The notes under the pieces: generated by a model
The model's database searches: none
Seen by the model: the letters and a program-made list of their open reading frames with translations, nothing else
What the model was told of the DNA's origin: nothing
Source of the DNA: Hyphomicrobiales bacterium
GTDB lineage: Bacteria > Pseudomonadota > Alphaproteobacteria > Rhizobiales > Xanthobacteraceae
Reading direction: 5' to 3'
Assembly (NCBI GenBank): GCA_021323775.1
Contig: JAJPKK010000316.1
Span: forward strand, 1 to 64,000
Length of the DNA: 64,000 bases
Shown: positions 1 to 7,783 of the stretch, piece by piece
Numbering within the stretch: the first letter of the stretch is position 1
Layout of the letters: each line of letters begins with the position of its first letter
Position numbers and translations under genes: made by a program

Positions 1-75
1 AAGCAAGGCTGGAACGTCATCCAGGCCCTCACGCAGGACGCGCAAATCCAAATGAGCGCGTTGCGGATCAGTTGA
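1..75 (+). CDS. C-terminal end of an unknown protein (partial)
   Basis: The first 75 bases are open in frame 1 and end in TGA. They encode 24 residues that finish in QMSALRIS. The gene begins outside the window, and too little is visible to name a family. The downstream 450 bases are repeat-rich and non-coding, so this is probably the true end of a gene. Confidence 0.55.
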   Translation, partial: KQGWNVIQALTQDAQIQMSALRIS

Positions 76-119
76 CGGCAAAGGCACAACCTGGGCAGTT
101 ACAAAATAAATATAACAGG

Positions 120-190
120 AGCAAAACCCGCGGCGTCATCGCCGGGCTTGTCCCGGCGATCTCGACCAGGATGACCCACCGCCAGAACAT
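120..190. repeat. Dispersed intergenic repeat of the GLVPAIS type
   Basis: The sequence carries the palindrome ATCGCCGGGCTTGTCCCGGC, which in one frame reads AGLVPAIS. I recall this short element as extremely common between genes in Bradyrhizobium-like genomes. A degenerate copy (AGLVPELVRAI in translation) lies at about 28672-28712, between the carboxypeptidase and the J-domain gene. It is not a gene. Confidence 0.5.
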
Positions 191-299
191 CGGGATAGCC
201 AGGACGGGCCCGGCCATGGCCGAGTGGGCTGCCGTAAGTTTCGCTCCTCTCACACTGAACGTCTCACACTGAACGTCGCTGAAAGGAACCGACCAGCAT

Positions 300-528
300 C
301 CAGACCAGCATCCAGTGAGAATTCAAAAAATTCGCTGTTATTTTCCCTGTTCTCAGGGAATTCGATCCTGGTTTGTTCTCGCAGTTCTGCGAGAAGCGCG
401 GAAACTGCGCGCCCGGTTGCGTCAGGTCTCCTGATCGGCTTGGATTGGATTCTCCCCTTCGCGCCGCGAAGAGGAGAATCATCCACGTTTCCACGCCTTC
501 GAAAGCCTCTGCAGAAAGCCTCCCCTCC
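300..528. repeat. Module of three consecutive hairpins upstream of the ThDP enzyme
   Basis: Three inverted repeats follow one another: 343-360 (TTCCCTG/CAGGGAA), 376-395 (TTCTCGCAG/CTGCGAGAA, perfect) and 448-480 (16-base arms with one mismatch). The minus-strand translation contains ENRENNSEFFEF, resembling the NREFF-rich repeat translations I know from Bradyrhizobium genomes. I read this as a dispersed palindromic repeat module and see no gene in it. It abuts, and may supply, the leader of the downstream gene. Confidence 0.55.
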
Positions 529-2349
529 ATGTCCACACGCGAAGCGCTTCCACCTGAGACCCGGATGGTCGATGTCAGCAAGCTCGACACCGCCGCCGTT
601 GAGCGCCCGATCCCGTCAGGCGTCAACGCGGCAGGCTTCGGCAGCGACGTGATCGCGGAGGCGCTGCGCGATCTCGACATTCCCTATATCGCGCTCAATC
701 CGGGCGCGAGCTATCGCGGCCTGCACGACAGCCTGGTAAACCACATCGGCAATGCGAACCCGCAGATGCTGCTGTGCCTGCATGAGGAGGCGGCGGTCGC
801 CATTGCGCACGGCTATGCGAAGGTCACCGGCAAGGCGATGGCGGCGGCGGTGCATTCCAATGTCGGCCTGTTTCACGCCACCATGGCGATCTTCAACGCC
901 TGGTGCGATCGCATGCCCGTCATCATTCTTGGCGCCACCGGGCCGGTGGATGCGGCCAAGCGGCGGCCGTGGATCGACTGGATTCACACCGCCGCCGACC
1001 AGGGCGCCATCGTCCGCAATTATACCAAGTGGGACGACCAGCCGGCATCGCCGGCGGCGGCGCGGGAGGCGCTGCTGCGGGCGGCCTGGCTCGCCAACGC
1101 ATCGCCCCAGGCTCCGGTCTACATCAATCTCGACGCCGACATGCAGGAAGCGCCGCTCGACAAGCCGCTGCCGCCGATCGAGGCCAAGCGCTATATGCCG
1201 CCGGTCGTCAGCGCGGCGCCCGCGGACCATATCAAACAGGCGGCCGAATGGCTAAAGGCCGCGAAGCATCCGGTTATCCTCGCCGGCCGCGTGTCGCGCG
1301 ACGTGACGGCGTGGAAGCAGCGCATTGCGCTCGCTGAGGCGATCGGCGCTTACGTCTGCACGACGCCGAAAGTCGGAGCGGCGTTCCCGACCGACCATCC
1401 GATGCATCTCGATGCGCCGCAGCCTTTCACCAAGGACGAGCTGACGCCGCACCTTCGAGAGGCTGACGTCATCCTGAGCCTCGACTGGGTCGATCTCAAC
1501 GGCACCCTGCGCTCGCTCGGCGGCCCGCCGGCCGGCAAGGTGATCCAGGTTTCTCTCGACCACCAATTGCACAATGGCTGGAGCATGGATTACCAGGGCT
1601 TGCCGCCGGTGGACCTGTTCATTGCGGCCCATCCGGATGCGGCGGCGGGGGCGCTCGTTGAGGCAATCGGCCCGGTCGCGCCCAGGCCCAAAGGGCCGCC
1701 GCGCGCACTCCATCAGCCGGCCGGCGGCAAGAGCGCGCTTGGCATCGAGGATTTGGCGCACGAGCTGCGCAGCGTCGTCGGTGGGCGGGACGTCACGCTG
1801 ACCCATCTGCCGCTGTCGTGGCAGGGCTCGTTCTGGCACTTCCGCCATCCGCTGGATTTCCTTGGCTCCGACGGCGGCGGCGGCGTCGGCGGCGGCCCCG
1901 GAATATCAGTCGGAGCAGCGCTCGCCCTCAAGGGATCGGGCAGGCTGCCCATCGGCGTCTGCGGCGACGGCGACTTCCTGATGTCCGTCACGTCGCTGTG
2001 GACTGCGGTGCACTACCGCATTCCCCTCCTTATCGTGGTGGCCAACAATCGCTCATTCTACAATGACGAGGTTCACCAGGAGCGCATGGCGCTGCTGCGC
2101 AACCGGCCTGTCGAGAACAAATGGATCGGTCAGAAAATGCTTGACCCGGAGATCGACATGGCGGGGCTTGCCCGCGCCCAGGGCGCACGTGGCTTCGGAC
2201 CGATCATGACGCACGAGGAGTTGCCGACGGCGCTGGCGGCAGCCGTCGCGGCGGTCGAGAACGGCGAAGTGGCGGTGGTCGACGTGCGCATCGAGCCGGG
2301 TTATGGCGCTCGCGATTCCGGCGCGGTGTCGCAGAGGAAGTCCGGCTAG
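529..2349 (+). CDS. Thiamine diphosphate-dependent enzyme (acetolactate synthase/decarboxylase-like)
   Basis: This 606-residue protein has the three-domain ThDP-enzyme layout. The N-terminal pyrimidine-binding domain carries the activating Glu in LCLHEEAAVAIAHGYAK, at about residue 85. A central domain follows, then a C-terminal domain with the ThDP/Mg signature GDGDFLMS...VANNRSFYN at about residues 480-510. The family includes acetolactate synthase, benzoylformate decarboxylase and sulfoacetaldehyde acetyltransferase; nothing visible picks one. The gene leads an ABC-importer operon, so it probably acts on the imported compound. I chose the ATG at 529 because the upstream in-frame stretch is repeat DNA. 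No strong ribosome-binding site is visible, and an ATG at 565 is possible. Confidence 0.85.
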   Translation: MSTREALPPETRMVDVSKLDTAAVERPIPSGVNAAGFGSDVIAEALRDLDIPYIALNPGASYRGLHDSLVNHIGNANPQMLLCLHEEAAVAIAHGYAKVTGKAMAAAVHSNVGLFHATMAIFNAWCDRMPVIILGATGPVDAAKRRPWIDWIHTAADQGAIVRNYTKWDDQPASPAAAREALLRAAWLANASPQAPVYINLDADMQEAPLDKPLPPIEAKRYMPPVVSAAPADHIKQAAEWLKAAKHPVILAGRVSRDVTAWKQRIALAEAIGAYVCTTPKVGAAFPTDHPMHLDAPQPFTKDELTPHLREADVILSLDWVDLNGTLRSLGGPPAGKVIQVSLDHQLHNGWSMDYQGLPPVDLFIAAHPDAAAGALVEAIGPVAPRPKGPPRALHQPAGGKSALGIEDLAHELRSVVGGRDVTLTHLPLSWQGSFWHFRHPLDFLGSDGGGGVGGGPGISVGAALALKGSGRLPIGVCGDGDFLMSVTSLWTAVHYRIPLLIVVANNRSFYNDEVHQERMALLRNRPVENKWIGQKMLDPEIDMAGLARAQGARGFGPIMTHEELPTALAAAVAAVENGEVAVVDVRIEPGYGARDSGAVSQRKSG

Positions 2350-2358
2350 ACTTCAGCT

Positions 2359-2382
2359 CCCTCCCCCGCAAGCGGGCGAGGG
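2359..2382. repeat. REP-like palindrome (CCGCAAGCGG core)
   Basis: CCCTCCCCCGCAAGCGGGCG lies in the 74-base gap between the ThDP gene and the ATPase gene. It belongs to the commonest short palindrome of this window, whose core is CCCCGCWTGCGGGG. Other copies are near 18035, 24743, 28034, 35593, 40016, 46670, 51117, 57089 and 63939. Confidence 0.75.
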
Positions 2383-2423
2383 AATAGAATGCGGCTGGAG
2401 AATAGAGCGGCGGAAGTCTTTCC

Positions 2424-3296
2424 ATGCCAAGCGTAGCGACATTGCCAAAATCAGGCGCCGCTGGCGCGCAGACGGCCGCCGACGCCGGCATTCTCGTGGT
2501 CGACGGCATCGTCAAACAATTCGATACGCCTGAAGGACCGCTCGTTGCGGTGGATCGCGTTTCGCTGAGCGTGCGTCCCGGCGAGTTCCTTGCTGTGATC
2601 GGCCCGTCCGGCTGCGGCAAATCCACGCTGTTCAACGTCATCGGCGGCCTCATCGACCGCTATCAGGGCGCCGTCACGGTCGGAGGAGAAACGGTGCGCG
2701 GCCCGCATCCGGCGATCGGCATGGTGTTCCAGGAGGAGTCGACCTTCCCGTGGCGCACCGTGATCGAGAACGTCGCCTTCCCGCTCGAAATCGCCGGGAT
2801 CGCCAGAAAGGAACGCCTCGAAAAGGCGAAGCGGTTTATCGCACTGGTCGGCCTCAATGGTTTTGAGAATCGCTATCCGGCCGAGCTTTCCGGCGGCATG
2901 CGCCAGCGGGTGGCGATCGCCCGCACGCTTGCCTCCGAGCCGAAAATCCTCTTGATGGATGAGCCTTTTGCTTCGCTCGACGAGCAGACCCGTTTGCTGC
3001 TCGGCGACAAGGTGCTGCAGATTCAGCAGGACCTTCAGCAGACCACGCTGCTGATCACCCACAACATCACGGAGGCGGTCCAGCTCGCAGACCGCATTCT
3101 GGTGATGACGTACCGGCCCGGCCGGGTGAAGCGCATGGTCGAGATCGACCTCCCGCGCCCGCGCTCTTCCGACGTGGTGTCGAGCGAAGCGTTCGGCCGC
3201 TACGTTGCGGAAATCTGGAGCGATCTTCGCGAAGAAGCGACGCGCGGGATGCAGGATGAGGAGTCCCGCACCCTCCACGCCGGAGCAGCCTCATGA
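2424..3296 (+). CDS. ABC transporter ATP-binding protein (nitrate/sulfonate/taurine type)
   Basis: This 290-residue ATPase has Walker A GPSGCGKST at about residue 58, a Q-loop in MVFQEESTFPW, the signature LSGGMRQRVAIAR, Walker B ILLMDEPFASLD and the switch His in LLITHNITEA. Length and motifs fit the SsuB/TauB group that serves NMT1-type binding proteins. The stop codon overlaps the start of the first permease (ATGA), so the genes are translationally coupled. It energises uptake at the inner membrane; the substrate is unknown. Confidence 0.92.
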   Translation: MPSVATLPKSGAAGAQTAADAGILVVDGIVKQFDTPEGPLVAVDRVSLSVRPGEFLAVIGPSGCGKSTLFNVIGGLIDRYQGAVTVGGETVRGPHPAIGMVFQEESTFPWRTVIENVAFPLEIAGIARKERLEKAKRFIALVGLNGFENRYPAELSGGMRQRVAIARTLASEPKILLMDEPFASLDEQTRLLLGDKVLQIQQDLQQTTLLITHNITEAVQLADRILVMTYRPGRVKRMVEIDLPRPRSSDVVSSEAFGRYVAEIWSDLREEATRGMQDEESRTLHAGAAS

Positions 3297-4063
3297 ACGC
3301 GGCAGCCCTCACGCGCTCGCGGATATTCCCGCTCGCACTGGGACTGGGCGCGCTCGCTGCCGCGATCCTTGCGGTCGAGGCGCTGATCCGGATCGGCGTG
3401 ATCAATCGCTTCATCGTTCCCCTGCCCTCACAGATTGCGTTGGCTTTCGAGCGCGTCATTGTTGAGGAGGATATAGCCGGGCGGTTCCGGCTGACGCTTT
3501 TCGAGGCGTTCACGGCGGGCGCGATGATCACGGTCGTCGGCGTTTCGGTGGGTCTTCTGCTGTTCCGCATCAATATTTTGCGCCAGGCGACCGAGACCTG
3601 GGTCGCGGCTCTCGCCTCCGCGCCGACGGTGCTGATGTATCCGCTGTTTCTGGTGATTTTCGGCCGCAGCGCGTGGACCATTATCATGATGGGGTTCGTG
3701 GCCGGCGTGCCGCCGGTGATCCTCAAGACCATCGAGGGCCTGACCGGCACGCGCCGCGTCCTCATCAATGTGGGCAAGAGCTTCAATCTCACCGGGCCGC
3801 AATTGTTCGCGAAGATCCTGTTCCCGGCGGCGTTGCCGACCATCTTCGTCGGCATTCGCCTCGGGCTGATCTTCACCCTGATCAACGTGGTGGGTGTCGA
3901 GTTCCTGATCAATTTCGGCGGCCTTGGCCAGCTCATCAATGATCTGGCGGAGCGCTACGACCTGCCCGGCACTTATGCGGCGATCTCATTCGTCATCCTG
4001 GTCAGCGTGTGCTTTTTCGTTCTCACCGAATGGATCGAGCGATGGCTGAGGCCAGTCGACTGA
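3293..4063 (+). CDS. ABC transporter permease (TauC/SsuC type)
   Basis: This 256-residue membrane protein has about six hydrophobic segments. The coupling-helix region lies around FNLTGPQLFAKILFPAALPT, which matches the EAA loop of binding-protein-dependent permeases. It overlaps the ATPase gene by four bases at the start and the second permease gene by 22 bases at the end. Two distinct permeases in tandem imply a heterodimeric channel. Confidence 0.9.
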   Translation: MNAAALTRSRIFPLALGLGALAAAILAVEALIRIGVINRFIVPLPSQIALAFERVIVEEDIAGRFRLTLFEAFTAGAMITVVGVSVGLLLFRINILRQATETWVAALASAPTVLMYPLFLVIFGRSAWTIIMMGFVAGVPPVILKTIEGLTGTRRVLINVGKSFNLTGPQLFAKILFPAALPTIFVGIRLGLIFTLINVVGVEFLINFGGLGQLINDLAERYDLPGTYAAISFVILVSVCFFVLTEWIERWLRPVD

Positions 4064-4860
4064 ATTTGCCTGCGGCGCCCAACACCGGCGCGAAGCCCCG
4101 CACAGTGGGCCGGGCCGAACCGGTGCTGGTGGTCCGCGCGGTCATCATCGTGTTCATTCTGCTGTTCTGGGAGGCCATCGCGCAGTCCGGTCTGCTGTAT
4201 CGCGACGTCGTGCCGTCGCTGCTCGCGATCGGCGCCGCGATCGTCAAACTGCTATCGGCGCCGGACTATTACTGGCACCTGTGGGTGACGGCGAGCGAGG
4301 TCGGCGCCGGCCTCATCGTCGGCGGCCTCTCGGGGCTCCTGATCGGGCTCGCGCTCGGCGGCAATCGCGTATTGTCGAAAGCCTTCGAGCCCTATCTCTA
4401 TTATTTGGGTCCGACGCCGAAGATCATCTTTTTCCCTGTCATGATCATGTGGTTCGGGGTGGGCCCTGGCTCGAAGATCGCCATGGGGGCGATCTCGTGC
4501 TTCTTTCCAATCGCGCTCTCGACCGCCGCCGGCATGCGTCAGATCGACAAGGTGCTGATCCGGGTCGGCCAGAGCTTCCGCGCCAGCGCCTGGCAGATGG
4601 CGACAAAAATCTACCTGCCCGCGATGCGCCATCCGATCATCAACGGCGTGCGGCTCGGGCTCGGCGTCGCCATCATCGGCACGCTGCTGGCTGAAACCAA
4701 GCTCTCGAACCAGGGCGTCGGATTTCTGATCATCCAGGCCTACAGCCTGTTCGACATGCCGCGCATGTATGCCATGTTGATCGTGCTGTTCGTGCTCGCA
4801 ATCGGCGCGAATGCACTGGTCGGCCGGCTGGGCGGGCTGAGCGCAATCAGGCAACTTTGA
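4042..4860 (+). CDS. ABC transporter permease, second subunit
   Basis: This 272-residue permease has a short N-terminal tail, then membrane segments beginning near VVRAVIIVFILLFWEAI, and an EAA-type loop around QMATKIYLPAMRHPII. It begins inside the 3' end of the preceding permease in another frame. I use the ATG at 4042, giving MAEASRL; an upstream in-frame start at 4009 would only extend the overlap. It probably pairs with the 3293-4063 product. Confidence 0.9.
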   Translation: MAEASRLNLPAAPNTGAKPRTVGRAEPVLVVRAVIIVFILLFWEAIAQSGLLYRDVVPSLLAIGAAIVKLLSAPDYYWHLWVTASEVGAGLIVGGLSGLLIGLALGGNRVLSKAFEPYLYYLGPTPKIIFFPVMIMWFGVGPGSKIAMGAISCFFPIALSTAAGMRQIDKVLIRVGQSFRASAWQMATKIYLPAMRHPIINGVRLGLGVAIIGTLLAETKLSNQGVGFLIIQAYSLFDMPRMYAMLIVLFVLAIGANALVGRLGGLSAIRQL

Positions 4861-4870
4861 TATGGCGGCG

Positions 4871-5030
4871 CGCAGTGCGGGCAAAGGCGCCTGTGAGAGC
4901 GCTCATCGGGATTGTCGGCGGATTTGCGCCTTCGCCCGTCGGAGCACGCGAGGGCCGCGCGGCGGCGGGCGAAGGCGGAAAGAAGGCCGTGCCGCACCGC
5001 CTCGGCTGTTTTTGTCCACCCTACGAGCTA
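4871..5030. repeat. Copy of a ~165-bp dispersed repeat (GGGCAAAGGCGC family)
   Basis: The gap between the second permease and the binding protein is mostly one repeat. It runs from GCGGGCAAAGGCGCCTGTGA to TTTGTCCACCCTACGAGC. The reverse complement of 53209-53375 matches it along nearly its whole length, including the central GGCGGGCGAAGGCGGAA block. It is non-coding and separates two genes of one transport operon. Confidence 0.75.
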
Positions 5031-5073
5031 CGCTGAATTCCGCCAGACAATATTGGATATCGGGAGAACGCCC

Positions 5074-6036
5074 ATGAAGACTCGGTTCGGCCTCGCCCTC
5101 GCGCTCGCCGCTGCAATTACCGCCCTCGCCTCCCCTCCCGGCGCAAACGCCGACGATCTCCTCAAGCTCACCATCGGCCAGCGCGGAAACTGGGACACGG
5201 CCATCACTCAGCTCGGCGCCAAGGCCGGCATCTTCAAGAGAAACGGCATCGAGCTCGACATGGTCTACACTTCGGGCAGCGGCGAGACGCTGCAGCCGAT
5301 CATCGGAGGCGCGGTCGACCTCGGCCTCGCCGTCGGCACGCTGGGCGCGATCGCGGCTTACGCCAAGGGCGCGCCGGTGCGCATTATCGGCGCGCAGGCC
5401 ACCGGCGCCGCCGATTACTGGTACGCCAAGACGTCTTCGCCGATAAAGAAGCTCACCGACCTCACCGACAAAAACACCATCGCGTTTTCCACCAACGGCT
5501 CGTCCACCAACAGCGTCGTGCGCGCCTTCATCGACGAATTCAAGCTGAAGGTAAGGCCGATGGCGACGGGCAATCCATCGTCGACGCTCACGGCCGTCAT
5601 GACCGGCCAGGTCGACGTCGGCTGGGCCTCGCCGCCGTTCGGCCTCAAGGAGATTGAGGAGGGCAAGACCCGCATTGTGGCGCGAGCGACCGACTCAGCC
5701 CTGGTGCGCGGCCAGACGATCCGGGTCATCGTCGCCAACGCCGACGCGCTTGCCAGGCGCAAGGACGCGATCGCCCGCTTCATGAAGGCCTATCGTGAGT
5801 CGATTGCGTACATGTACGGCGATAATCCGCAGGTGCTGAAGGACTATGGCGAGTTTGCCGGCGTCTCCGAAGCGGTCGCCAGGCGCGTGCGCGACGATTT
5901 CTTCCCAAAGTCGCTGGTCGATCCGGATGAAATTCACGGACTCGACGCGCTGATGGCGGAGGCGGTGACGCTGAAATTCATCGCCGCGCCGCTGACGAAG
6001 GAACAGGTCGCGGAGCTGGTGCAGATCGTGAAGTGA
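5074..6036 (+). CDS. NMT1-type ABC substrate-binding protein
   Basis: This 320-residue secreted protein has a clear signal peptide (MKTRFGLALALAAAITALAS, then GANA before DDLLKL). The mature part has the NMT1/THI5-like fold, with GGAVDLGLAVGTLGAIAAYA and STNSVVRAFIDEF typical of SsuA/TauA relatives. The ATG at 5074 is preceded by CGGGAGAACGCCC, a good ribosome-binding site, and begins the signal peptide. It is the periplasmic receptor for the importer encoded upstream. The ligand is unknown, although the ThDP enzyme in the operon suggests a 2-oxo acid or organosulfonate. Confidence 0.9.
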   Translation: MKTRFGLALALAAAITALASPPGANADDLLKLTIGQRGNWDTAITQLGAKAGIFKRNGIELDMVYTSGSGETLQPIIGGAVDLGLAVGTLGAIAAYAKGAPVRIIGAQATGAADYWYAKTSSPIKKLTDLTDKNTIAFSTNGSSTNSVVRAFIDEFKLKVRPMATGNPSSTLTAVMTGQVDVGWASPPFGLKEIEEGKTRIVARATDSALVRGQTIRVIVANADALARRKDAIARFMKAYRESIAYMYGDNPQVLKDYGEFAGVSEAVARRVRDDFFPKSLVDPDEIHGLDALMAEAVTLKFIAAPLTKEQVAELVQIVK

Positions 6037-6274
6037 TGAGACGGGTCCTATGGGACGGCGTTCATTTCGACCTTGACAATCGTCGGGAAGGAGCCGCCGC
6101 CTGGAGGCGTAAATTGCACGTAGACCTCGAATCGATCGCGCCCGACAAATCCAGGGGACGGCGCGGAGGCGACGTAGCGCCTGTTTCCTTTCTTGCCGGA
6201 GCTGCCAAGAATGCCCCGTGCGATGGCCTCATATCAAAGTACCCCGCACGCGCATTCTTGCGCCGATAATCCAC

Positions 6275-7162
6275 TCAACACAGGCTTTGATCGACGCAAT
6301 CCTCGTAGGCATGAATTCGGGAGACGAAGCCGCCGGACAAGAGGCTCGCTGCCAGCCGGGCGAACCCTTCGCGTGATACTTCGGGAGACCGCGCCCAAAC
6401 CCCGGCTTCGTGGTAGCGTCGGAGCGAGTTTCGCAAAACATCGCTCGCCACGTCTGGGTAGAACGGCGCAACGATTGCGGCGAGTTCCTCCCCGCCGTGC
6501 TCGCCGAGCCAGGCATGCATCCGACGAACGGCCCGCACCATCCCGGCAAACGCCGCGCGGTTGTGTTCGATCCCCTCGCGGGTCGCCAGGAAGGTCGTAT
6601 AGACCGTGGGCCCGCGCGCGCTCGCTGCGTAAAGAATATTGTCGCTGCCGGATTTGAGCGCCATCGAAACATAGGGCTCGAACATCTGCGCCACGTCGAT
6701 ATCCCCATGACCGAGGGCGACGAGATTCTCCGCCATGGTGCGGTTCGCCACTCGCTCGATCCAATCAGGATCGATGCCTTCCTGGCGCAGATCCTGCTGG
6801 AGGCACAGCCACGGCGTGGGCACCTCCGAAACGGTGGCGAGTTTCAGCCGCGCCAGATCGGCGAGCCGGAACTTCCCTGGATCCCCTCTGCCCACCAGAA
6901 AGAACGGATCGCGCGCCACGACTTCGCAAAAGCAGACGAGCGGCGCGCTCTTCTCGATGTCGCGTGCCTTCATCACTCGCATCGGCCCGCCCCAGGTGAG
7001 ATCGATCGCGCCGTCGAGGAGAGCCGATTGGGCCGCCGCAGGCGCGGGCGACTCAATGAGATCGACGGCCACGCCTTCGCTGGCATAGAGGCCAAGCGCG
7101 TGCATCGCGTAAAACGGCGCGTAGAAGACCGCGCGAAAATTCTCGGCGAGCTTGATGGCCAT
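6275..7162 (-). CDS. NMT1/THI5-like substrate-binding protein without signal peptide
   Basis: The 295-residue product reads MAIKLAENFRAVFYAPFYAM at its start, the typical first strand and helix of THI5/NMT1-like binding proteins. GAIDLTWGGPMRVMKA and HGDIDVAQMFEPYVSMALK follow. The ATG at 7162 has GGAGG upstream and begins the conserved domain directly, so no signal peptide is apparent. No permease or ATPase lies beside it. It may be a cytoplasmic paralogue, a lone receptor exported another way, or an enzyme-like THI5 relative. It diverges from the GlsB gene. Confidence 0.8.
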   Translation of the reverse strand: MAIKLAENFRAVFYAPFYAMHALGLYASEGVAVDLIESPAPAAAQSALLDGAIDLTWGGPMRVMKARDIEKSAPLVCFCEVVARDPFFLVGRGDPGKFRLADLARLKLATVSEVPTPWLCLQQDLRQEGIDPDWIERVANRTMAENLVALGHGDIDVAQMFEPYVSMALKSGSDNILYAASARGPTVYTTFLATREGIEHNRAAFAGMVRAVRRMHAWLGEHGGEELAAIVAPFYPDVASDVLRNSLRRYHEAGVWARSPEVSREGFARLAASLLSGGFVSRIHAYEDCVDQSLC

Positions 7163-7478
7163 AACGCAGGAGCCTCCAGACTTTGCTGACCGCTTAAGCA
7201 AAACGCCATGTGCGCGCAGCGCACGACTCTCAAGGGCGCGCTGTGGCACGATGATCCGCGATGATCTCTGGATCAAGCCGGGGGATGGGCAGGACAGCAG
7301 AGAGGTGATAGGTTCTTGATCGGCGCGCGTTCAGCCGCACCATCCGCAACCGCGCAATTGAAATCTCGACGGCTCCTTTGCACCCGCCATAATTCAGGCT
7401 GGCATGACCGGGGGCCTCCTTCGTGCGGTTGCCGGACCGGCCAATGACGGTCAGCGTCGCGTTATTCCGAGGAACGCC
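7163..7478. other. Divergent intergenic region
   Basis: These 316 bases separate the minus-strand NMT1-like gene from the plus-strand GlsB gene, so promoters for both should lie here. I see a short direct repeat, GATGATCCGC/GATGATCTC, at 7250-7268, but no clear -35/-10 pair, operator or small gene. Confidence 0.4.
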
Positions 7479-7772
7479 ATGCATCTATCGAATGAGAGCC
7501 TTCTGGTCGTCATTGTGGTCGGGATCGTCGCCGGCTGGCTGGCGGGCCGCATGATGCGAGGCTCGGGCTTCGGGCTGATCGGGGATCTGATCGTCGGTCT
7601 GTTGGGCGCCCTGATCGGCGATTGGCTGTTGCCCCGGCTGAACATTCATCTTGGTGTCGGGATTGTTGCGCTGGCTGTTAACGCGGTTATCGGCGCAATC
7701 ATATTGCTGTTCATCCTGCGCCTCATCGGAGGGCGCGGCTGGGGCTATAGGCGCTGGCGCGGACGCTGGTGA
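7479..7772 (+). CDS. GlsB/YeaQ/YmgE family stress-response membrane protein
   Basis: This 97-residue protein is nearly all membrane. Glycine-rich segments VVIVVGIVAGWLAGRMMRG, LIGDLIVGLLGALIGDWL and GVGIVALAVNAVIGAIILL are followed by a basic tail (GWGYRRWRGRW). That is the pattern of transglycosylase-associated/GlsB proteins. The ATG at 7479 starts the family domain. Its stop lies 11 bases before the enolase-superfamily gene, so they may be co-transcribed by proximity only. Confidence 0.88.
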   Translation: MHLSNESLLVVIVVGIVAGWLAGRMMRGSGFGLIGDLIVGLLGALIGDWLLPRLNIHLGVGIVALAVNAVIGAIILLFILRLIGGRGWGYRRWRGRW

Positions 7773-7783
7773 GCGGCAGCAAC

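Noticed and set aside
376-395. GTTC...GTTC pair as a second LexA box
   Set aside because: The spacing is five, not seven, and the sequence is part of a perfect hairpin.
250-680. Small minus-strand frames containing FFEF/NREN-like text
   Set aside because: They lie in the hairpin repeat module and the start of the ThDP gene. The text matches repeat translations rather than a protein family.
6037-6270. Plus-strand frame between the first receptor gene and the signal-less NMT1-like gene
   Set aside because: It has no family similarity, no ribosome-binding site and low complexity of evidence. The stretch looks like decayed non-coding DNA.
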